Part shown: positions 7,284-13,613 of the stretch, one piece after another
Position numbering within the stretch: the first letter of the stretch is position 1
Layout of the letters: each line of letters begins with the position of its first letter
NCBI GenBank assembly: GCA_017619975.1
Contig: JAFZRH010000046.1
Location: 1 to 46,600 of the forward strand
Origin: Lachnospiraceae bacterium
GTDB lineage: Bacteria; Bacillota; Clostridia; Lachnospirales; Lachnospiraceae
DNA length: 46,600 nt
Reading direction: 5' to 3'
Notes under the pieces: model-generated
What the model was told of the DNA's origin: nothing
The model's input: only the letters and a program-made list of their open reading frames with translations
The model's database searches: none
Translations under genes and position numbers: made by a program

Positions 7284-8261
7284 ATGCAGACAGATGTCCG
7301 TCCGGCCGAAATGGCCCGCATCAACACCCCCGAACTGGCAAACGCCTTTATCGAAGAGCAGATCCGAGCCCTCCGGGCACAGATCGGTGACGGCAAGGTA
7401 CTCCTCGCTCTCTCCGGCGGCGTGGATTCCTCCGTGGTCGCCGCGCTTCTCATTAAAGCCGTCGGCAGACAGCTGACCTGCGTGCACGTCAATCACGGCC
7501 TGCTCCGCAAGGGCGAGCCCGAGCAGGTCATCCGCGTCTTCGGCGAAGAGCTCGGCGCGAACCTGATCTATGTGGACGCCACGGACCGCTTCCTGGACAA
7601 GCTGGCCGGTGTGACTGATCCGGAGCGAAAGCGCAAGATCATCGGCAAGGAATTCATCGACGTTTTTGCGGAAGAAGCCCGGAAGCTGGAAGGCATCCGG
7701 TTCCTGGCGCAGGGGACCATCTACCCGGACATCCTCGAATCCGTCGCCGGCGTCAAAGCGCACCACAACGTGGGCGGCATGCCGGAGGAATTCGACTTCG
7801 AACTGGTGGAGCCGGTCAAGCTCCTCTATAAGGACGAGGTCCGCGTGGTCGGCAAGGCCCTGGGCCTGCCGGATTCCATGGTCTACCGTCAGCCCTTCCC
7901 GGGCCCCGGCCTGGGCGTGCGCTGCCCCGGCGCCATCACCCGTGACCGCCTGGAAGCGCTGCGCGAGGCCGACGCCATCGTCCGCGAGGAGATCGAGACC
8001 CTGCCCGAGCTGCCCTGGCAGTACTTCTGCGTGGTCCCGGACTTCAAGTCCACCGGCATCCGCGACGGCAAGCGCACCTTCAGCTGGCTCTGCATCATCC
8101 GCGCCATCAGCACCGTGGACGTGGTCGAAGTCAGCCCCGTCCACCTGCCGAAAGAGCTTATCGACCGCATGGTAAAGCGCATCACGACCGAAGTTCCGGC
8201 CATCTCGCGCGTCCTGGTCGACTACACACCGAAGCCGCCTGCAACGGTAGAATATGAATAA
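7284..8261 (+). CDS. guaA: GMP synthase ATP-pyrophosphatase subunit (no glutaminase domain)
   Basis: Converts XMP to GMP with ATP and ammonia. The PP-loop SGGVDSS is at residues 44-50, followed by TCVHVNHGLLRKGE, the HHNVGG motif, the RQPFPGPGLGVR signature and the dimerisation domain ending KPPATVEYE. At 325 residues it matches only the C-terminal two domains of ordinary bacterial GuaA (about 510-525 residues); the N-terminal class-I glutamine amidotransferase domain is absent. No stray glutaminase sequence is visible upstream, and the gene has its own start and AGGAG site, so it appears to be a genuine separate subunit like the archaeal arrangement rather than a recent truncation. The glutaminase partner should be encoded elsewhere. 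The last codons are repeated at 10276, upstream of a second repeat element. Confidence 0.93.
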   Translation: MQTDVRPAEMARINTPELANAFIEEQIRALRAQIGDGKVLLALSGGVDSSVVAALLIKAVGRQLTCVHVNHGLLRKGEPEQVIRVFGEELGANLIYVDATDRFLDKLAGVTDPERKRKIIGKEFIDVFAEEARKLEGIRFLAQGTIYPDILESVAGVKAHHNVGGMPEEFDFELVEPVKLLYKDEVRVVGKALGLPDSMVYRQPFPGPGLGVRCPGAITRDRLEALREADAIVREEIETLPELPWQYFCVVPDFKSTGIRDGKRTFSWLCIIRAISTVDVVEVSPVHLPKELIDRMVKRITTEVPAISRVLVDYTPKPPATVEYE

Positions 8262-8264
8262 GCT

Positions 8265-8399
8265 TTGAGCCATGCACTGAGGAGAAAACAGGCCCGTCGA
8301 ATGCTTGCATTCGGGCGGGCCTGTTTTTGCCGAAGTATACGGCGAATGCCGTCAGCGCGGGGCCGCCCTGCGGGCGGCCCCGCGCTGAGCATGGCTCAA
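8265..8399. repeat. Inverted-repeat element, copy 1 (MITE-like)
   Basis: A 135-base element bounded by TTGAGCCATGC (8265-8275) and its inverse GCATGGCTCAA (8389-8399). Inside are three hairpins: the terminator-like stem at 8285-8328, a small ACGGC-gaat-GCCGT hairpin (8339-8352) and a perfect 15-base stem AGCGCGGGGCCGCCC/GGGCGGCCCCGCGCT (8354-8368/8372-8386). It starts 3 bases after the guaA stop. A diverged second copy lies at 10295-10434. Confidence 0.85.
8285..8328 (+). terminator. Terminator-like hairpin inside repeat copy 1, ends guaA
   Basis: Arms AAAACAGGCCCG-t-CGAATGC and GCATTCG-gg-CGGGCCTGTTTT with a two-base loop, followed by a T-run (8324-8328). It likely terminates the guaA transcript; the A-run on the left arm makes it potentially bidirectional. 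Confidence 0.8.
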
Positions 8400-8445
8400 G
8401 TGTCGCATGCTGATTTGTTACCGAACCGATCTTGTGAAAAAAGCC

Positions 8446-8474
8446 TTGACAAAATAGGATATACCCCATATACT
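8446..8474 (+). promoter_or_regulatory. Consensus promoter of the toxin-antitoxin pair
   Basis: TTGACA (8446-8451), 17-base spacer, TATACT (8469-8474). The expected transcript start falls almost on the ribosome-binding site GGAGG (8481-8485), giving an unusually short leader. Confidence 0.88.
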
Positions 8475-8491
8475 GTTGACGGAGGTGAGAT

Positions 8492-8851
8492 GTGGCGTAC
8501 TTTGAAGTTGAATTCTACGAGAAAGCAAACGGAGAGCAGCCGGTAAAAGAATTCCTGAATAGTCTGGATAAAAAGATGCGGGCGAAAATGGTGAGCACGA
8601 TCACAATCCTTCAGGAAAACGGATACGAACTTCGCGAACCTTATTCAAAGCACTTAAAGGAAGGCATTTTTGAACTACGCGCAAAGGTGGGAACAGACAT
8701 CACGCGGGTTCTGTATTTCTTTTTTGTCGGGAACAGAATCGTTCTGACAAACGGGTTTATAAAAAAGACACAGAAAACGCCGGTTAGTGAGATTGAAAAA
8801 GCCCGGCAATACAGAGCAGATTATTTGAGACGAAAGGAGAGTGCGCAATGA
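8492..8851 (+). CDS. HigB/RelE-type toxin (Gp49-like family)
   Basis: A 119-residue basic protein with the pattern of phage-derived Gp49/HigB-like toxins, ribosome-dependent mRNA interferases: N-terminal FEVEFYEKANGEQPVKEFL, then LKEGIFELRAKVGTDITRVLYFFF, then ILTNGFIKKTQKTP. The start is GTG at 8492, fixed by GGAGGTGAG six bases upstream and by the family N-terminus; the overlapping ATG at 8490 is in another frame. The stop overlaps the next gene by 4 bases (ATGA), the usual coupling of toxin and antitoxin in higBA order. The pair lies between two copies of an inverted-repeat element, a typical accessory position. Confidence 0.87.
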   Translation: MAYFEVEFYEKANGEQPVKEFLNSLDKKMRAKMVSTITILQENGYELREPYSKHLKEGIFELRAKVGTDITRVLYFFFVGNRIVLTNGFIKKTQKTPVSEIEKARQYRADYLRRKESAQ

Positions 8852-9144
8852 GCAACAGATTCAATGACTATCTGAAAGAACAGCTTCAGGATTCTGAATT
8901 TCAAAGGGAATATGAAGCCCTACAACCGGAGCGTGCTGTTATTCAGGCTATAATCGATGCAAGACGCCAGTCCGGAATGACTCAAAAGGAGCTCTCGGAT
9001 CGGACCGGTATTGCGCAGGGAGATATCAGCAAGTTGGAAAACGGAAATGCCAATCCTTCTATCAGAACATTGCAGCGTTTGGCAAGCGGCATGGGAATGA
9101 CTCTCCGTGTAGAATTCCTTCCCGGGAATGCGGCAAGAGGATAA
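8848..9144 (+). CDS. HigA-type antitoxin, XRE-family HTH
   Basis: A 98-residue protein with a Cro/C1-type helix-turn-helix at about residues 35-85 (SGMTQKELSDRTGIAQGDISKLENG, here split for length: SGMTQKELSDRTGI then AQGDISKLENG), plus a short N-terminal arm and a C-terminal strand LRVEFLP. It should neutralise the upstream toxin and repress the shared promoter at 8446. Translation is coupled through the ATGA overlap. No separate operator palindrome is obvious around the -10 region, although short TATAC direct repeats flank the spacer end. Confidence 0.88.
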   Translation: MSNRFNDYLKEQLQDSEFQREYEALQPERAVIQAIIDARRQSGMTQKELSDRTGIAQGDISKLENGNANPSIRTLQRLASGMGMTLRVEFLPGNAARG

Positions 9145-9288
9145 TTCTGGCAACAATATGGCAACAAAAATCTGACAGCCTATGTTTGGAGCAGAATATC
9201 CGTCCCTGTCGAGTAAATCCGCCAAAAAATTATGGTTTTACCGTGAATACATCAGAGGAAAAAGTCATTCAGCAGAGGGAGTTATCGT
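9145..9288. other. Spacer with TGGCAACA direct repeats
   Basis: A 144-base gap. TGGCAACAATATGGCAACA (9148-9166) contains two direct copies of TGGCAACA. The segment GGCAACAAAAATCTGACAG (9160-9178) recurs with a one-base insertion at 12601-12620. No convincing promoter for the lipoprotein gene was seen. Confidence 0.4.
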
Positions 9289-10146
9289 ATGAAGCGACAA
9301 AGCTCATCATTTTCGAAAACAACTAAATGCAGAGTCTTATTCTGCAGCATCATATTTTGTCTTCTTGTCCTGACTCTGACTGCATGTGGAACACAAACCA
9401 GGCAGGAAACCTCTGAAGAAGCAGTCAGCAGCCTATCGACGCCCTCGCTGACAGAAAACCCTCAGAAGGATACAATTCCTGACGAAACTTCGACTGTTGC
9501 TCAGACAGAAATGAATGTTAATAGTGAAACAATTCTTGATATCCCGGTATATTCCGAGGCGGATCTGTTTTTTAATGTGGACAATGATGGCTTTTACCTG
9601 GGGCGGGATGTTGCGTGCTATTATAACCTGGATGCAGGCCAAAATTCGACAGAAGGGATCCAGAAAAGAATTCCCACTTCCGCGATTCGCGTGAAAGACA
9701 ACGGGAACATGTACTCGATTCATGAAACAGACAGCGGCTATCGCCTGTATCTGTTTTATGATCAGAGCCTCGATTATGCATTCACGATTGGATTCCCGGT
9801 CGTGGTAAAGGAACTACTGTCGATTTCCGACTTCTCCGAGTTAAAAGAAGGAGACAGCATAGAAACCGTGGAGACTGTTGACCCGGTTGCGGGGCTCTAC
9901 AAGAAACTGCTTACCGAGGTCTGGCAGATAGATGCGAAAGGGGCAAAAGGTCAGGCGGAACATGGATATCCCTGCACCAGCATCCATTATTTATCGGATG
10001 GTCTGCTGAGGATTGAGTATGATATGCCGGAAGACGGGGTCCTTGTGATATCAAGAATCGAATTCGCACCGGACTATATCTTAACGGACCCTATAGGAAG
10101 AAGGGTCGATTATAAGATAGAGGAAATAGACTTGCCGGAGCAATAA
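9289..10146 (+). CDS. Lipoprotein of unknown function
   Basis: A 285-residue exported protein. A basic N-terminus (KRQSSSFSKTTKCR) and hydrophobic core are followed by the lipobox LTAC with Cys at about residue 33, so it should be lipid-anchored outside the membrane. A Ser/Thr/Glu-rich spacer (about 35-70) leads into a soluble domain with no family I recognise. The acidic phrases FNVDNDGFYLGRDV and SIHETDSGYRLYLFYD suggest a beta-rich fold. Codon use is more AT-rich than that of guaA or the ABC exporter, consistent with the accessory setting beside a toxin-antitoxin pair. A small stem GTTATCA-atcc-TGATAAC (10151-10168) follows the stop without a T-run. Confidence 0.8.
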   Translation: MKRQSSSFSKTTKCRVLFCSIIFCLLVLTLTACGTQTRQETSEEAVSSLSTPSLTENPQKDTIPDETSTVAQTEMNVNSETILDIPVYSEADLFFNVDNDGFYLGRDVACYYNLDAGQNSTEGIQKRIPTSAIRVKDNGNMYSIHETDSGYRLYLFYDQSLDYAFTIGFPVVVKELLSISDFSELKEGDSIETVETVDPVAGLYKKLLTEVWQIDAKGAKGQAEHGYPCTSIHYLSDGLLRIEYDMPEDGVLVISRIEFAPDYILTDPIGRRVDYKIEEIDLPEQ

Positions 10147-10275
10147 GGCTGTTATCAATCCTGATAACAAAATGATAGCACCAGCAGTGACAGGCTGAAT
10201 AATATGGACATATTAAATAAACAAAGGAATACAGACAGGACAAGACATATTTCCTAAACGAAATTGATTAAGTCC

Positions 10276-10434
10276 TGTCGAACATGAATAAGCTTTGAGC
10301 CATGCACTGAGGAAAAAACTAACAGCACCCGCCGAATGCTTGCATTCGAGCGGGGCTGTCTGTTTTTGACGAAGTATACGGCGAATGCCGTCAGCGAGAG
10401 CGCGCGGAGCGCGGTTGAGCGGAGCATGGCTCAA
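10276..10434. repeat. Inverted-repeat element, copy 2, preceded by a guaA-end-like sequence
   Basis: Element proper at 10295-10434 with ends TTGAGCCATGC and GCATGGCTCAA as in copy 1. The hairpin arms ACAGC-a-CCCGC-CGAATGC / GCATTCG-a-GCGGGGCTGT remain paired although both arms differ from copy 1. Similarity to copy 1 begins earlier, at GTCGAACATGAATAAGC (10277-10293), which mirrors the last codons and stop of guaA (VEYE-stop versus VEHE-stop). The rest of 10147-10543 holds only a short stem and the downstream promoter. Confidence 0.82.
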
Positions 10435-10508
10435 ATCTTTTGCGGTCTGCGCATGGCTCAGAGCTTCCCTGCAACTCTGAAAAAGGAGTACTTTTCCCGG
10501 CGGGAGTA

Positions 10509-10517
10509 TGCTACAAT
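10509..10517 (+). promoter_or_regulatory. Extended -10 promoter of the ABC exporter
   Basis: TG-c-TACAAT (10509-10517) forms an extended -10; the -35 region (about 10489-10494, TACTTT) is weak. The ribosome-binding site AGAGAGG follows, 7-8 bases before the ATG at 10544. Confidence 0.6.
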
Positions 10518-10543
10518 ACAAGACACAGAGAGGAATAAGCTTT

Positions 10544-12298
10544 ATGAACACCCCGTCAGCCACGCTCTTAAAACGTTTTATCGCTTATTACAAACCGCAC
10601 AGAAAGATGCTGGCGCTGGACCTTCTTGCCGCGCTGCTGATCTCCGTCACCGGGATGATCTACCCCGTCGTGACGAACCGGATGCTGAACGAGTATATTC
10701 CGAACCGGATGTATCGGACCATCGTGATCGCCGGGCTGATCGTGCTGGGACTGTATATCGTCCGCTTTTTCCTGCGCTATTTTGTCCAGTATTACGGACA
10801 TGTGATCGGCGTGCGCATGCAGTCGCGCATGCGGCAGGATCTGTTTGCGCACCTGGAAACGCTGCCCTTCCGCTTCTATGACGATCATGAGACCGGCAAG
10901 ATCATGACACGCATCACGAGCGATCTGTTCGAAGTCTGCGAGCTGGCGCATCACGGTCCCGAAAACCTGCTCATCAGCTCGGTCATGATCGTGCTGTCGT
11001 TCATCTATCTTCTGACGATCGACCCCATCCTGACGCTGATCATTTTCGCCTGCGTGCCGATCCTGATCTTCGTGTCCGTGCATTACCGCCGGGAGATGCG
11101 AAGCGCGTTCGACGACCGCCGCAGGAGCAATGCGAAGATCAACGCGGCGGTGGAGAGCAGCGTGACCGGCATCCGCGTGACCAAAGCCTATACGAACGCG
11201 GAGCGGGAGATCGAAAAGTTTGCCGTGGGCGATACCGAATTCGTGGACGCTTCCAAGCGCGCCTACCGGGCCATGGCCCGTTTCTTCTCCTCTACGGCCT
11301 TCATCACGGACGTTTTCAACGTGATCATCCTGATCGCGGGCGGCCTCTTCCTCTATGACGGCCGCATCAATTTCGGCGACTATTCCACGTTTATCGTTTC
11401 CGTGAACCTGTTCATCAATCCGGTGAATACCCTGATCAACTTCATGGAGCAGTACCAGAACGGCGTTTCCGGCTTCAAGCGCTTCGTAGAGATCATGGAC
11501 GAGGAGCCGGAAAAGGACGCGCCGGACGCGGAGCCGTTAACAAACGTTGAGGGGGAGATCGAATTTAGGGACGTGAGTTACTCCTACCCGTCCTCGGACG
11601 AAGTGCTGCACCACGTGAATTTAAAGATCCGCAAAGGGGAAAAGCTGGCACTGGTCGGCCCCTCCGGCGGCGGCAAGACCACGCTCTGCCACCTGCTGCC
11701 GAATTTCTATGAGCTGGAAGAGGGCAGCGGCCAGATCCTGATCGACGGCAGGGACATCCGTCATCTGACCCGAGAATCCGTCCGGAAAAACATCGGGATC
11801 GTGCAGCAGGACGTCTTTTTGTTCTCCGGCAGCATCCGCGACAACATCCTGTACGGCCGGCTGGACGCGACCGAGGAGGAGGTCGTGGAGGCCGCCAAAC
11901 GGGCGCATATCCACGATTACGTCGTTTCGCTGGAGAACGGCTACGATACGCAGATCGGAGAGCGCGGCATCAAGCTTTCCGGCGGTCAGAAGCAGCGGCT
12001 CTCGATCGCCCGGGTCTTTCTGAAAGATCCGGCGATCCTGGTCCTGGACGAGGCGACAAGCGCGCTGGACAATACCACGGAGGTCCTGATCCAGCAGGCG
12101 CTGGACGAACTGTGCGAAGGCCGCACGACGCTGGTGGTAGCGCATCGTCTTTCCACGATCCGAAATGCGGACGAGATCGCGGTCGTGGTGGGCGGCGAGA
12201 TCAAAGAGCGGGGCACGCATGAAGCGCTGATGCAGGCAGACGGCCTGTACCGAAAGCTGTACTCCCTGCAGTTTCGGGAAAACGACCTGATCGGCTAA
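10544..12298 (+). CDS. ABC exporter, fused permease and ATPase
   Basis: A 584-residue half-transporter of the MsbA/LmrA-type exporter class. Six membrane helices occupy about residues 1-310, with the NBD at about 335-584: Walker A GPSGGGKT at 372-379, signature LSGGQKQR, Walker B ILVLDEATSALD, and the H-loop AHRLST. It probably works as a homodimer, since no partner lies beside it. The cargo (drug, lipid or peptide) cannot be told from sequence. I chose the ATG at 10544 because an in-frame ATG at 10508 lies inside the -10 element, while 10544 has AGAGAGG at good spacing and the usual LLKRFIAYYKPH start of the permease. Confidence 0.92.
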   Translation: MNTPSATLLKRFIAYYKPHRKMLALDLLAALLISVTGMIYPVVTNRMLNEYIPNRMYRTIVIAGLIVLGLYIVRFFLRYFVQYYGHVIGVRMQSRMRQDLFAHLETLPFRFYDDHETGKIMTRITSDLFEVCELAHHGPENLLISSVMIVLSFIYLLTIDPILTLIIFACVPILIFVSVHYRREMRSAFDDRRRSNAKINAAVESSVTGIRVTKAYTNAEREIEKFAVGDTEFVDASKRAYRAMARFFSSTAFITDVFNVIILIAGGLFLYDGRINFGDYSTFIVSVNLFINPVNTLINFMEQYQNGVSGFKRFVEIMDEEPEKDAPDAEPLTNVEGEIEFRDVSYSYPSSDEVLHHVNLKIRKGEKLALVGPSGGGKTTLCHLLPNFYELEEGSGQILIDGRDIRHLTRESVRKNIGIVQQDVFLFSGSIRDNILYGRLDATEEEVVEAAKRAHIHDYVVSLENGYDTQIGERGIKLSGGQKQRLSIARVFLKDPAILVLDEATSALDNTTEVLIQQALDELCEGRTTLVVAHRLSTIRNADEIAVVVGGEIKERGTHEALMQADGLYRKLYSLQFRENDLIG

Positions 12299-12372
12299 AG
12301 CGGCGCAGCTTTCGGGGTCTTGTTAAACAAAGAAAGTGCAAAACCATGATCAAAAGAGAAAAGAAAGAATAA

Positions 12373-12591
12373 TCGGTAATTTTATCTGGCCGGATAAATG
12401 ACCATTTAAGTGATCTGGAACAGGCTGTACTGGGTTGCCTGCGAGAGAACCCTGAAATAACCAGTGCAAAAATGATCATAAAGACAGGTAAATCTCAGCG
12501 CACGACCGCCCGCGTTCCGGCAGCATTTAAAAGGAAAGGCCTGATCACCCGTATTGGATCCAAAAAGGCTGGATACTGGCAGGTGAAATAG
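12373..12591 (+). pseudogene. Fragment of an AlbA/RecG-like ATP-binding regulator (C-terminal winged helix)
   Basis: An open stretch without start codon or ribosome-binding site, closed by a stop at 12589-12591. It encodes LSDLEQAVLGCLRENPEIT, then SQRTTARVPAAFKRKGLITR, then IGSKKAGYWQVK, which reads as the C-terminal winged-helix domain commonly found at the end of divergent-AAA (RecG-like) ATP-binding proteins. An in-frame stop at 12370 cuts it off, and the upstream ATPase domain is missing. It is best explained as the tail of a deleted gene. The rest of 12299-12651 holds nothing else I can support. Confidence 0.6.
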
Positions 12592-12651
12592 CCATTCCCC
12601 GGCAACGAAAAATCTGACAGTCTGCACCAGGGGCAGAAAGAAGGGGGAATC

Positions 12652-13581
12652 ATGGGTAAAAGAAACAATATCCGTTCTCACAGGGGTTCTACAACGCAAA
12701 GAGCATTGAAAATAAAAAAGCAAATAAAAGATCTGCGGCCGGCGCATTTCCTTTTCCTGACGGTTGCCGGCATCATAAACGCATTCGGCGTGACGATCTT
12801 TCTGTATCCCGTCAAGCTATATGACAGTGGGATATCGGGCACTTCCATGCTGCTGGATCAAATCACGCCGGAGTATTATGAGCTCTCACTGTTCCTGCTG
12901 CTGTTGAACATACCGATCTTTCTGTTCGGGTTAAAAAAGCAGGGCTTTACATTCACCGTGTACTCGATCTATGCGATCAGCATCTATTCTTTCATGGCTT
13001 TCCTGATCATGAAAGTGCTGCCGATCAACGTCGAATTTGTATCCCCTCTGGCAGGCTCTGATCTGCTGCTCTGCGCGATATTCGGCGGTGTGATCTCCGG
13101 CGTAGGGAGCGGGTTAACGATCCGATTCGGAGGCGCAATTGACGGAATAGACGTGTTGTCGGTAATCTTCGCAAAGAAAATGGGAATTTCGCTTGGTACC
13201 TTTGTGATGATCTACAATACAGTTCTTTATATCATTTGCGGGATCGTGATCGAAAGCTGGATCCTGCCGCTGTATTCCATCGTTACATACTTTGTCGGAG
13301 CGAAGACAGTGGATTTTGTTGCGGAGGGCTTTGACCGGTCTAAATGCGCCATGATCATAACCACGAAAGCAGACGAGATCTCGAAAGCACTTTCCCAGGG
13401 GTTTCAGGCCAGCGGTACCATTGTCAGCGCTACGGGGGGGTACTCTAAGAACAGCAAGCAGATCCTTTACTTCATCGTCAATCACTTCCAGATCAACAAG
13501 CTGAAGACGATCGTGCTGGCAATCGACGAGCAGGCATTCATTTCACTTCAGGACGTCTCTGACATCATCAGAAAGCGATAG
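12652..13581 (+). CDS. YitT family membrane protein
   Basis: A 309-residue protein of the YitT/DUF161 family. About five membrane helices span residues 35-225, including the family phrases GIINAFGVTIFLYPVKLYDSG, GGVISGVGSGLTIRFGGAIDGID (each a conserved block) and SIVTYFVGAKTVDFVAEGFD. These are followed by a cytoplasmic DUF2179 domain (about 230-309: AMIITTKADEISKAL, TGGYSKNSKQIL). The molecular role is unknown in most members. The N-terminal 35 residues are basic and hydrophilic. The start has AAGGGGG upstream. The stop overlaps a possible GTG start of the next gene, so the two are probably cotranscribed. Confidence 0.92.
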   Translation: MGKRNNIRSHRGSTTQRALKIKKQIKDLRPAHFLFLTVAGIINAFGVTIFLYPVKLYDSGISGTSMLLDQITPEYYELSLFLLLLNIPIFLFGLKKQGFTFTVYSIYAISIYSFMAFLIMKVLPINVEFVSPLAGSDLLLCAIFGGVISGVGSGLTIRFGGAIDGIDVLSVIFAKKMGISLGTFVMIYNTVLYIICGIVIESWILPLYSIVTYFVGAKTVDFVAEGFDRSKCAMIITTKADEISKALSQGFQASGTIVSATGGYSKNSKQILYFIVNHFQINKLKTIVLAIDEQAFISLQDVSDIIRKR

Positions 13582-13613
13582 TGCAGGGATCCCGACCATT
13601 TAAGAAGTTTATT

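Noticed and set aside
7203-8273. A 356-codon minus-strand frame covering the whole guaA gene.
   Set aside because: Antisense shadow: guaA carries all family motifs, and the opposite frame has no recognisable domain or start signal.
8265-10434. A composite transposon formed by the two repeat copies.
   Set aside because: The elements are only about 137 bp, carry no transposase frame and show no clear target-site duplication; a guaA-end island or MITE spread explains the layout better.
10508-10543. Upstream ATG for the ABC exporter.
   Set aside because: It lies inside the extended -10 element and has no Shine-Dalgarno sequence; the ATG at 10544 has one.
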